Source: an uncultured Alphaproteobacteria bacterium
Lineage (GTDB): Bacteria; Pseudomonadota; Alphaproteobacteria; Micavibrionales; Micavibrionaceae
Direction of reading: 5' to 3'
Assembly: GCA_937128575.1 (NCBI GenBank)
Contig: CAKZMN010000271.1
Coordinates: 1 to 5,844 of the forward strand
DNA: 5,844 bases
Below are positions 1-5,772 of the stretch, in pieces. The position numbers were made by a program, and so were the translations under genes. Within the stretch, counting starts at the first letter, position 1. Every line of letters begins with the position of its first letter. The notes under the pieces are model-generated. The model worked only from the letters and a program-made list of their open reading frames with translations. It had not been told where the DNA came from and made no database searches.

Positions 1-483
1 TGCCGTATCGGTAACGACCTGCAACCCTTCGGGCATACCGCGCGGGAAAATCTGCTGACCCAGTTGCGGCAAGCTCATAAGCGTCCCGGCCGATTCCTGC
101 ATGGCCTGCAAACGGCGCAACTGGAATTGCAGCGCTTCGGCCATTTCCTCCGCGCTCGGGTCCACGCTTTCATCATCACGCGGGAGCAGCAAACGAGATT
201 TCAGATAAGCCAGCCACGCCGCCATCACAAGATACTCCGCCGCCAGCTCAAGATTTAGCTGCTTCGCGCGTTCCATGAACCCAATATATTGACGGGCAAG
301 TTGAAGAATAGATACCTGAATAAGATCCACTTTTTGATTACGCGCCAGCTCCAGCAAAACACTGATCGGCCCTTCATAGCCATCAATATTCAGCAGCAAA
401 GCATCCGCTTCGTGCGTCTCTTCAGGCGCCGTGCGTGGCGGGTCTTCCTGAAACTCAGGTTGTGTAGCTTGTATATTGGTCAT
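1..483 (-). CDS. scpA: Segregation and condensation protein A, N-terminal part (cut by window edge)
   Basis: ScpA is the kleisin subunit of the bacterial SMC-ScpAB condensin, which compacts and segregates the chromosome in the cytoplasm. I translated 161 codons, open to the window edge. After a poorly conserved acidic N-terminus (about residues 1-30) comes the kleisin signature: YEGPISVLLELARNQ at residues 36-50, then KVDLIQVSILQLARQYI, and the hallmark helix EYLVMAAWLAYLKSRLLLP at 83-101, the region expected to contact the SMC neck. An acidic linker (DDESVDPSAEE) and a helical stretch follow. The C-terminal winged-helix part lies outside the window. The ATG overlaps the nagZ stop by one base (TAATG) and no clear Shine-Dalgarno precedes it, so translation is probably coupled to nagZ. 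scpB would be expected next, beyond the edge. Family assignment is confident. Confidence 0.93.
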   Translation of the reverse strand, partial: MTNIQATQPEFQEDPPRTAPEETHEADALLLNIDGYEGPISVLLELARNQKVDLIQVSILQLARQYIGFMERAKQLNLELAAEYLVMAAWLAYLKSRLLLPRDDESVDPSAEEMAEALQFQLRRLQAMQESAGTLMSLPQLGQQIFPRGMPEGLQVVTDTA

Positions 484-1463
484 TATGACGTCATTTGACG
501 AAATTCTGCCGCTTTTTGCAAGCGTTTGCGCGCCTTTTCGTTCAAGTTAGGCACAGATTCAGCGATTTTTTGCATATCCGCCAGCTTTCCGGAGCAATAA
601 AGCGCAATATCGCACCCCGCCTCCAGCGAAAGCCGCGCTCTGCTTGCCACGTCGCCATAGGCCTCCAGCGCGTCCATATCCAAATCATCCGACAGCAGCA
701 AGCCATCAAAACCAATCTCGCCGCGAATAATATCTTGAATAATTTTCGGAGAAACGGAGGATGGATGGCCCGGGTCAATATCTTCATAAACAATATGCGC
801 AGCCATGCCCCAAATCGCAGAGCCAACATCCGATGCGCACACATCACGAAACGCTTTAAAGTCGGTATTTTTAAGATCGCTATGCGCCGCCGATACGCGC
901 GGCAAATCCTTATGACTATCCAGCGTCGCGCGCCCATGTCCGGGCAAATGTTTAATCACTGGCACCATGCCCGCCGCCAAATAATGACGACACGCAGAAA
1001 TACCAAGCCGCGCCACAATATCTGGATCGGAAGAAAAGGCGCGATCACCAATCGCATCATGCGTATCGGGGGTTAAAACATCCAGCACCGGATCACAATT
1101 CACATTAATCCCGCACTCCAATAACTCTTCAGATATACGAAGGGTACGAAACCGCAAATCCTCCAGCGCATGATCCATATCCTCCAGCGCCTTATCACCA
1201 AAGGCCTGCGCCGGATCATATTGGCGCCACGTTGGCGGCTTCAAACGCTGCACGCGCCCGCCCTCTTGATCAATCAAGATCGGACAATCACGCCCCAGCG
1301 CGCCGCGCAAATCCCCCGTCAGCTGCTTAAGCTGCGCCGGATTTTCACAATTACGGGCAAATAAAATAAAGCCAAACGGGTTGGCGGCGCTAAAAAACGC
1401 ACGCTCATCCTCGGTTAAAACCGGACTAGAAAGGGAGAATATAGAAGCGAGGGGTGTGTTCAT
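483..1463 (-). CDS. nagZ: Beta-N-acetylhexosaminidase (glycoside hydrolase family 3)
   Basis: NagZ removes N-acetylglucosamine from the GlcNAc-anhydroMurNAc muropeptides released during wall turnover, a cytoplasmic step of peptidoglycan recycling. The 326-residue product is a normal length for the single-domain family. Motifs appear in order: VLTEDERAFF (15-24), GFILFARN (31-38), IDQEGGRVQRL (64-74), DPVLDV (124-129), IGDRAFSSDP (138-147), KHLPGHGRATLDSHKDLP (171-188), which carries the D182/H184 acid-base pair typical of NagZ, and LLSDDLDMDAL (256-266), where D259 is the expected nucleophile. All catalytic residues are present. I chose the ATG at 1463; a TTG two codons upstream is possible, but neither has a convincing Shine-Dalgarno. 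There is no signal peptide, as expected for a cytoplasmic enzyme. It follows the 126-residue ORF by 53 bases and is coupled to scpA. Confidence 0.95.
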   Translation of the reverse strand: MNTPLASIFSLSSPVLTEDERAFFSAANPFGFILFARNCENPAQLKQLTGDLRGALGRDCPILIDQEGGRVQRLKPPTWRQYDPAQAFGDKALEDMDHALEDLRFRTLRISEELLECGINVNCDPVLDVLTPDTHDAIGDRAFSSDPDIVARLGISACRHYLAAGMVPVIKHLPGHGRATLDSHKDLPRVSAAHSDLKNTDFKAFRDVCASDVGSAIWGMAAHIVYEDIDPGHPSSVSPKIIQDIIRGEIGFDGLLLSDDLDMDALEAYGDVASRARLSLEAGCDIALYCSGKLADMQKIAESVPNLNEKARKRLQKAAEFRQMTS

Positions 1464-1516
1464 TCGCAAAGGATATCAGATTCGAATGCCCTAGCAATAT
1501 TAAGAACGACGAAAGC

Positions 1517-1897
1517 CTAGAAAAGATCCATACGCCAAACAACATAATCACAAGCCGACTTTGCAAGCTCAAACACTCTTTTGTCTTCGATTTTGATTTT
1601 TTCTCCCTGCTTCGACATTTCTGCCCTTTGCAAAAGAGTCCAAGGCCCCACTTTAGTTGGCCACGATTTAAACCCGGAGGAATGCGCAAAAGCAAGCTGT
1701 ACGGCGGCGGCGGAAAGGCTTTTCGACACCTCATTCGCCGCAACAATATTAAATTTTTGCTGCGTTGCTAGGCTGTGATTAAATTCAAACCTAATGCTTA
1801 GATCGTTTTGCTTCCAAAACTTTTGGTGCTCCACGACAATTTTTCTAAGGTCTTTGGCAACATCAACAATAATTTCTTTTTCTAAATCAGTATGCAA
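1517..1897 (-). CDS. Hypothetical protein, 126 aa, inserted between the SPOR gene and nagZ
   Basis: I do not recognise this protein. It has a balanced soluble composition: a charged N-terminal helix-like part (DLEKEIIVDVAKDLRKIVVEHQKFW, about 4-28), a middle of alternating hydrophobic residues (LSIRFEFNHSL), a small Ala/Ser-rich helix (SKSLSAAAVQLAFAHSS) and a charged C-terminus ending WRMDLF. There is no signal peptide or membrane segment. The only plausible start is a TTG at 1897, because an in-frame stop lies at 1916-1918 and no ATG follows until late. An AAAGG element 8 bases upstream is a fair ribosome site. Overlapping frames are also open, but their products are low-complexity and unconvincing. 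GC is about 42% over 1501-1900 by hand count, against over 50% in sampled lines of nagZ, which fits a later insertion. A candidate promoter and a hairpin lie just upstream. The reading frame is likely real; the function is unknown. Confidence 0.62.
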   Translation of the reverse strand: MHTDLEKEIIVDVAKDLRKIVVEHQKFWKQNDLSIRFEFNHSLATQQKFNIVAANEVSKSLSAAAVQLAFAHSSGFKSWPTKVGPWTLLQRAEMSKQGEKIKIEDKRVFELAKSACDYVVWRMDLF

Positions 1898-1902
1898 AAC
1901 GC

Positions 1903-1929
1903 AGCCCTTTATTTTTTATAAAAAGGACT
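1903..1929 (-). other. Hairpin covering the ribosome site of the 126-aa ORF
   Basis: In minus-strand RNA, AGUCCUUU (1929-1922) can pair with AAAGGGCU (1910-1903) over 8 positions, including one G-U wobble, around an 11-base AU-rich loop. In plus-strand RNA the same position would be a C-A mismatch, so the fold favours the minus transcript. The right arm contains the likely AAAGG ribosome site. No U-run follows, so it does not look like an ordinary intrinsic terminator for the SPOR gene. Confidence 0.35.
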
Positions 1930-1955
1930 ATCTATGAAAATATGGAAATCGTCAA
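1927..1955 (-). promoter_or_regulatory. Candidate sigma-70 type promoter for the 126-aa ORF
   Basis: Read on the minus strand, TTGACG (1955-1950, 5 of 6 consensus bases) is followed after exactly 17 bases by GATAGT (1932-1927, 4 of 6). The predicted start of transcription is near 1920, giving a leader of about 22 bases that contains the AAAGG ribosome site before the TTG codon at 1897. Immediately upstream lies an AT-rich tract with the perfect palindrome ATATTAATAT (1957-1966), placed like an UP element. The position between the SPOR stop codon and the ORF supports a real function. It is a pattern match only. Confidence 0.5.
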
Positions 1956-1972
1956 TATATTAATATGGGAAA

Positions 1973-3154
1973 CTACTTCACCACCAAGCAACCACCAGGC
2001 TTTTGCGCTTTAATCTGATCACATAAACGGTTGGCGCTATCTTTGCTCATTGGGCCTGCTTGAATGCGGTAGAACGTGCCGCGATCACCAAGGTTGGCTT
2101 CCTGAACGCGGTGGCTAAGGCCTGCTAGCGGTAGAGATTTCTGCATCTTACCCCACTCCGCATCCGCGCCCGTGCTGGACGTTACGCTTCCAAGCTGCAC
2201 GTAATGTGAACCCGGCGTGATAGACGGCGCATTAATCGCATTCCCACCAGCGGCAGGCTCAAGCCTATTCATAGTCGCCGCAATATTCGCAGCCTGTGCT
2301 TGGGCCACCTGCTCGCTTTTGGTTGCTGTGCCTTTTGTATCTTTTTGATCAAGCACAGAGCGCACAAACGCCAATGTTTCTGGTGAAGAACCGGCCGCAT
2401 GAAGCTTGTCTGGCTGTTTGTTCGCCGCCGCTTGCGTTGTTGTGGCCACCGCTGCTGGCGCAGGGGTTTCAACCTTCTTCATTAAATCTTGCGGCGCAAT
2501 TTTTTCCTGCGTCTGAGCAATCGTTTCCACCTTTGTTGCTTTTGGTAAATCAGTGAGCGATTCAACCGTGCGCGCAGCCTTTTCTTCGGTGCTCGCCTCC
2601 GCCGCCGCAACAACTTCATTCTTAATGGCTTCAGCCTCGGCTTTAGCTTTTTCTGCAGCCGCTGCCGCATCCGCCGCTTCATCCGCAAACGCCGCCGCCA
2701 TATCAACTGGCTCCTCCGTTGGCGCGGGATCTTCTAGCAAATTCTCAATCGGACGCTCTGAAGAAAATGGATTCTCCACCGCATCTGATGCGCGCGTTAC
2801 ATTAAATACTGTGCTGTCCTGATAGGGTACATCCATGCCGCCCGCTTCCGTTGGCGCTTCTTTAAACGCCATCGTTTCGGCCTTAAGCACGGGAACATTA
2901 GAAACATCACCAGAATCGGGGTAGCTAATCGCAATCACGCCCGCAAATGCCGCACCAACCGCAAACAAAGCCACAGTAGCAAACAAAGGCGTCTTCATTT
3001 TGGATGAAAGCTCCATGCCAAACACCTTCTCAAGAAGACCTCTGTTGCGGGGCCTCAAACCAATGCGCTCTTCTTGCGCAGCTTGGGGGGACGCTGAATA
3101 TTGTTGTTGATATGGATTTTGCCCGTATGGGGTGAATTGGTTACGCTCAGTCAT
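1973..3154 (-). CDS. SPOR-domain inner-membrane protein
   Basis: This is a bitopic membrane protein with a C-terminal SPOR domain, the fold that binds denuded septal glycan strands and directs proteins to the division site. The 393 residues run as follows: a Gln/Tyr/Pro-rich cytoplasmic N-terminus with basic residues before the membrane (RPRNRGLLEK, about 34-43); one membrane segment (about 55-78, PLFATVALFAVGAAFAGVIAI); a long periplasmic linker (80-310) with an Ala/Glu/Lys helix at about 151-197 and Pro/Ala/Thr-rich parts; and the SPOR domain at about 314-393, with SHYVQLGSVTS at its start and FYRIQAGPMSKDSANRLCDQI near its end. There is no enzymatic domain. The ATG at 3154 is preceded by AAGGA with 8 bases between. 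It sits 49 bases after dgt and is probably co-transcribed with it. The position before nagZ and scpA matches the alphaproteobacterial SPOR protein of this locus. Confidence 0.9.
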   Translation of the reverse strand: MTERNQFTPYGQNPYQQQYSASPQAAQEERIGLRPRNRGLLEKVFGMELSSKMKTPLFATVALFAVGAAFAGVIAISYPDSGDVSNVPVLKAETMAFKEAPTEAGGMDVPYQDSTVFNVTRASDAVENPFSSERPIENLLEDPAPTEEPVDMAAAFADEAADAAAAAEKAKAEAEAIKNEVVAAAEASTEEKAARTVESLTDLPKATKVETIAQTQEKIAPQDLMKKVETPAPAAVATTTQAAANKQPDKLHAAGSSPETLAFVRSVLDQKDTKGTATKSEQVAQAQAANIAATMNRLEPAAGGNAINAPSITPGSHYVQLGSVTSSTGADAEWGKMQKSLPLAGLSHRVQEANLGDRGTFYRIQAGPMSKDSANRLCDQIKAQKPGGCLVVK

Positions 3155-3162
3155 TTTGTAAG

Positions 3163-3167
3163 TCCTT
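3163..3167 (-). promoter_or_regulatory. Ribosome binding site of the SPOR gene
   Basis: AAGGA on the minus strand lies 8 bases before the ATG at 3154. It is the only good match near the start and fixes it, and it lets the gene be translated independently of dgt in a shared transcript. Confidence 0.65.
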
Positions 3168-3203
3168 GGCCGGAATTTAGATTAAAAATCTTGTGCCTAA
3201 AAC

Positions 3204-4436
3204 TTAACGTAAGTCCCAATATAGATCAAATAGCCGTTCATGTTCACGAATGGCATAACGGTCCGTCATACCCGCAATATAATCCGCCACAATGCGCGCT
3301 CTGATCCTGTCATCCGTTACTCCACCGCCCTCTTCAACGCGGCGCTGCCAATTATCGGGAAGCGTTTCATAGTTTTTCGTAAAAGCTGTGAATAAGTCAG
3401 TAATGATCTTCTCGACCTTGCCGTAGATCCGAATAATTGTGTAATGGCGGTACATGCGCGCAAACAAAAACTCGCGCAACTTATCAACCTTGCGGCGCAT
3501 ATCATCAGAAAACGCCACAATCGCGCGCCCGGCCATGCGCACATCTTCGGGGCTTTGCGGATTAACTTCCGACAGACGCTTGCGGCTCTCCGCCAACACA
3601 TCCTCCACCATCAGGCCGATCATTTCGCGAATCATTTCCTGGATCAGATAACGCTTACGCAAATCTTTATGGCGCCCGCGCACTGTCTCCAAAGCCTGCC
3701 CAAGCAGCTCCAGCTCTTCTAAATCCTCAATCGTGAAAAGCCCCGCCCGCAGACCGTCTTCCACGTCATGATTATTATAGGCAATATCATCAGACAGCGC
3801 CGCCACCTGCGCCTCCACCGACGCATAAGTATCAAGGCGTAAATCCATTTTCTCCTGAAGCTCGCGCACCGCAATATGCACCTCGCCCAAATCATGTTTG
3901 CCGTAAAGCGGGCCATTATGCTTCACAACCCCCTCCAGCGTTTCCCACGTCAAATTCAAACCATTCCACTCGGGGTATTTACGCTCTAGCGTCGTAAGAA
4001 CGCGCAAGGATTGATCATTATGCTCAAATCCGCCATAGGGCTCCATGCAAACCTTCAAATAATCCTCGCCAATATGCGCAAACGGTGTGTGCCCTAAATC
4101 ATGCGCCAGCGCTATCCCTTCCGCCAGATCCTCATTCACCATCAACGCCCGCGCGATAGAGCGCGTAATCTGCGCAACTTCCAAGGTATGCGTCAGGCGC
4201 GTCCGGTAATGATCACCCTCATGATAAACAAAAACTTGGGTCTTATATTTAAGGCGGCGAAAGGCGCTAGCGTGGATAATGCGGTCACGATCGCGCTGAA
4301 ATGGTGTGCGGTTCGCGCTCTCTGGCTCATCATATACCCGCCCCAACGATTCATCCGGCCGGCACGCATAGCTAGCCAGCGGCATAGCGCAATAATTATA
4401 GGCTGGCATTTCTTTTTGTTCTGGACTGTTGCTCAT
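3204..4436 (-). CDS. dgt: Deoxyguanosinetriphosphate triphosphohydrolase-like protein (HD superfamily)
   Basis: Dgt-type enzymes hydrolyse dNTPs to deoxynucleoside and triphosphate, shaping the dNTP pool in the cytoplasm. The 410-residue product fits the alphaproteobacterial dGTPase-like group. Visible motifs are the substrate-region segment TPFQRDRDRIIHASAFRRLKYKTQVF (44-69), EGDHYRTRLTHTLEVAQI (73-90) with the first metal ligand H83, the HD pair in AHDLGHTPFAHIGED (H112, D113; 111-125), GFEHNDQSLRVL (136-147), and SDDIAYNNHDVEDGL (215-229), whose D216/D217 supplies the last metal ligand. All HD residues are intact. I chose the ATG at 4436 (MSNSPEQKEM), with GAGAG about 6 bases upstream. Longer starts would add a hydrophobic extension read across erpA, which the family lacks. 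It diverges from erpA with 28 bases between starts. Members of this subgroup are often annotated only as 'like', so the exact substrate is uncertain. Confidence 0.93.
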   Translation of the reverse strand: MSNSPEQKEMPAYNYCAMPLASYACRPDESLGRVYDEPESANRTPFQRDRDRIIHASAFRRLKYKTQVFVYHEGDHYRTRLTHTLEVAQITRSIARALMVNEDLAEGIALAHDLGHTPFAHIGEDYLKVCMEPYGGFEHNDQSLRVLTTLERKYPEWNGLNLTWETLEGVVKHNGPLYGKHDLGEVHIAVRELQEKMDLRLDTYASVEAQVAALSDDIAYNNHDVEDGLRAGLFTIEDLEELELLGQALETVRGRHKDLRKRYLIQEMIREMIGLMVEDVLAESRKRLSEVNPQSPEDVRMAGRAIVAFSDDMRRKVDKLREFLFARMYRHYTIIRIYGKVEKIITDLFTAFTKNYETLPDNWQRRVEEGGGVTDDRIRARIVADYIAGMTDRYAIREHERLFDLYWDLR

Positions 4437-4464
4437 TATCGCTCTCACACTATATAATAGAACT
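4429..4464 (+). promoter_or_regulatory. erpA promoter, probably giving a leaderless mRNA; may also fire toward dgt
   Basis: A perfect TATAAT box (4453-4458) lies 6 bases before the erpA ATG at 4465. A partial -35, TTGCTC (4429-4434), stands 18 bases upstream. The expected transcription start falls on or next to the A of the ATG, and no Shine-Dalgarno is present, so the transcript should be leaderless. On the opposite strand the same AT core reads TATTAT (4459-4454) and TATAGT (4454-4449), both 5 of 6 matches to a -10 box and correctly placed for dgt, though no good -35 for dgt was found. Confidence 0.6.
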
Positions 4465-4782
4465 ATGACCATAAAGATTGATGATAGCGCCGTAAAGCGC
4501 ATTGAACAGCTCCGCACCCAACAGGGCAAAACCGCGCTTATGCTGCGTGTGACCGTCGATGGTGGTGGATGCTCCGGCTTTCAATACAAGCTAGAGCTAA
4601 CAGAAGAAAAAACAGATAAAGATTTAATGTTCGAAAATACCGTCGTCACCGACGATATCTCTATGGGATTTTTAAAGGACTCAGTCATCAAATTCGATGA
4701 TGACCTGATTGGGTCAGAGTTTAAAATCGAAAACCCCAACGCCATATCCGGCTGCGGCTGTGGAACCAGCTTCGCGGTTTAG
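4465..4782 (+). CDS. erpA: Iron-sulfur cluster insertion protein ErpA (A-type carrier, HesB/IscA family)
   Basis: A-type carriers hold an Fe-S cluster and pass it to target apoproteins in the cytoplasm. The 105-residue product has the whole family core: LMLRVTVDGGGCSGFQYKL (25-43) with ligand C36, and the C-terminal NPNAISGCGCGTSFAV (90-105) with ligands C97 and C99. Spacing and length are typical, with no extra domain. The start is the ATG at 4465 (MTIKIDDSAV); an upstream in-frame TTG would put coding sequence over the promoter and add residues unlike the family. There is no ribosome site, but a TATAAT box stands 6 bases upstream, so the mRNA is probably leaderless. It is the only plus-strand gene here, and its TAG interlocks with the stop codon of the convergent 73-residue gene. 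The name erpA rests on the conserved position beside dgt; iscA or sufA cannot be wholly excluded. Confidence 0.93.
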   Translation: MTIKIDDSAVKRIEQLRTQQGKTALMLRVTVDGGGCSGFQYKLELTEEKTDKDLMFENTVVTDDISMGFLKDSVIKFDDDLIGSEFKIENPNAISGCGCGTSFAV

Positions 4783-5000
4783 TTTAGCCCCAGACTTTTA
4801 AAGCCAAATCCTGATTTAAAACCAAAACCTGTATCTTTATTATTTCTCAACGCTTCACGGCGCTCGTCCATCGCTTGTTCCTGCTCTTGCCCAGCTTCCA
4901 CAAGTGCATCTTGGCTGTTCTTGCGCTTCGTTTCAAAACGCGCGCTCAATCCACCTTTTTTATACAGCCCATGGTCTTGTTCTTTTTTAAAATATAACAT
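4779..5000 (-). CDS. Small basic hypothetical protein, 73 aa, with C-terminal GFGFKS repeat
   Basis: I do not recognise this family. It is a small, highly charged protein with no signal peptide or membrane segment: a Lys/Tyr-rich N-terminus (MLYFKKEQDHGLYKKGG), a predicted charged helix rich in Glu, Gln and Arg (about residues 24-54), then a Gly/Phe-rich tail with GFGFKS twice in tandem (58-69) and a final LGLN. Evidence that it is real: the best ribosome site in the window (GGAGG, 4 bases before the ATG), and repeat copies that differ only at synonymous positions. It follows the 237-residue gene by 38 bases and may share its transcript. Its stop overlaps the erpA stop by 4 bases on the opposite strand. 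The tail could bind nucleic acid or another protein, but that is a guess. Confidence 0.75.
   Translation of the reverse strand: MLYFKKEQDHGLYKKGGLSARFETKRKNSQDALVEAGQEQEQAMDERREALRNNKDTGFGFKSGFGFKSLGLN
4794..4829 (-). repeat. 18-base tandem repeat encoding GFGFKS twice
   Basis: Two adjacent 18-base units (4829-4812 and 4811-4794, minus strand) each encode Gly-Phe-Gly-Phe-Lys-Ser. The units differ at GGT/GGA, GGT/GGC and at the serine codon, TCA against AGT, which changes all three bases. Every difference is silent, which suggests an old duplication kept for its peptide. Confidence 0.8.
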
Positions 5001-5004
5001 TTTT

Positions 5005-5009
5005 CCTCC
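5005..5009 (-). promoter_or_regulatory. Strong ribosome binding site of the 73-aa gene
   Basis: GGAGG on the minus strand stands 4 bases before the ATG at 5000. The match to the anti-Shine-Dalgarno is the strongest in the window. It supports the gene as translated and fixes its start. Confidence 0.7.
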
Positions 5010-5038
5010 AATTTGATTTTAACACTCTGTCTAAAAGA

Positions 5039-5752
5039 TTACTTCTTTAGAGCCATTTCATTCAACTGCGCAAGCGCCGCCGCATGAACAGGAAATTCAA
5101 CATTATAATCTGCCTTCGGATTATCTTGCTCAAACCTATTGCGTCCGGCTGCCAACCATATGTGGCTCAAGCGATACTGACGCTCCGCATCATAAATAGT
5201 TTGCCCAGTATCATTATCGTAAAAATACTCTGTATTACCGTCTCTTGGAATATCTGTTTCGAAAACATCACCAACAGTTTGAAAAACAGCTTCACGTTCT
5301 GATGTTCTGGGATTATTAACAAGAGAAAATGCTCCAGTTAAATCGATTTGCTCACCAACATCATCAACCGCACCCGCGCTCAACATTTGCCCCATGATCG
5401 GAATAGAATTCACATGATCGAGCCGGCGCTGCTCTCGCTTCAAAACAACCAAAGCGACATCTCTTACCGGCGTGGACATACCTTCAGCTTTCATCTTTCT
5501 AAGACGCGGCGAATTAGCCTCTTCATAAGTTTCGCGCTGCGCAAAATTATATCCAAAGACCGGAGTATTCGGCGCGGTAACATAACGCACACCATCATTG
5601 GCCCCTGTCTTGCTTGCATACAAAATACTAAGCTTGTCTTGACCGGGAATTTTCACAATAGCGTATTGCCCTGTATATGGACTGCCCTGAGCAGGCTTTG
5701 CATAATCACTATCAAGAACTGTGACTTTTCTTTCCGGTAAATCTTTTATCAT
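5039..5752 (-). CDS. Hypothetical protein, 237 aa
   Basis: I do not recognise this protein. It has no signal peptide and no membrane segment, so it is probably cytoplasmic. The N-terminal third looks beta-rich (KVTVLDSDYA, GQYAIVKIPGQDKLSILYAS, VRYVTAPNTPVFGYNF). The middle holds charged helical stretches (RLRKMKAEGM, RDVALVVLKREQRRLDH). The rest contains a Gly/Asp/aromatic part (NTEYFYDNDTGQTIYDAERQYRLSHIWLAAG) and a final helix ending ALAQLNEMALKK. No catalytic signature stands out. I chose the ATG at 5752: GGAG lies 7 bases upstream. A GTG two codons earlier would sit only 1 base from that site. A TTGACA -35 box lies about 50 bases upstream. The 73-residue gene follows after 38 bases, so the two may form a small operon. 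The sampled lines look poorer in GC than nagZ. The ORF is long and coherent, so it is very likely a real gene. Confidence 0.8.
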   Translation of the reverse strand: MIKDLPERKVTVLDSDYAKPAQGSPYTGQYAIVKIPGQDKLSILYASKTGANDGVRYVTAPNTPVFGYNFAQRETYEEANSPRLRKMKAEGMSTPVRDVALVVLKREQRRLDHVNSIPIMGQMLSAGAVDDVGEQIDLTGAFSLVNNPRTSEREAVFQTVGDVFETDIPRDGNTEYFYDNDTGQTIYDAERQYRLSHIWLAAGRNRFEQDNPKADYNVEFPVHAAALAQLNEMALKK

Positions 5753-5759
5753 TTTCACT

Positions 5760-5763
5760 CTCC
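5760..5763 (-). promoter_or_regulatory. Ribosome binding site deciding the start of the 237-aa gene
   Basis: GGAG on the minus strand is 7 bases before the ATG at 5752 but only 1 base before the alternative GTG at 5758. The spacing therefore selects the ATG. Confidence 0.6.
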
Positions 5764-5772
5764 AATTATCAG

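Noticed and set aside
486..493. Perfect 8-base palindrome TGACGTCA at the nagZ-scpA junction
   Set aside because: It lies inside the nagZ codons for its final residues, and an 8-base palindrome is expected by chance in a window this long.
1464..1483. GATATC as a -10 box for a leaderless nagZ, and a GANTC methylation site just upstream
   Set aside because: The -10 match is only 3 of 6 and no -35 fits at normal spacing; single GANTC sites are common by chance and others occur inside genes here.
1454..1771. Overlapping open frames on both strands around the 126-aa ORF
   Set aside because: Their products are low-complexity or full of Arg, Lys, Cys and Pro, with no ribosome sites; the minus frame 1897-1517 has the better composition, ribosome site and promoter.
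2553..2822. Open plus-strand frame of about 89 codons, rich in Ser and Ala, opposite the SPOR gene
   Set aside because: It is the antisense image of the Ala/Glu-rich linker codons; no ribosome site, and the composition is explained by the minus-strand gene.
3179..3191. Short inverted repeat AGATT-3-AATCT after dgt
   Set aside because: Five pairs, nearly all A-T, and no T-run; too unstable for a terminator, and dgt and the SPOR gene are likely co-transcribed.
4437..4529. A longer dgt start adding a hydrophobic N-terminal stretch
   Set aside because: It would run through the promoter and into erpA on the opposite strand, and dGTPase-like proteins are cytoplasmic without such a segment.
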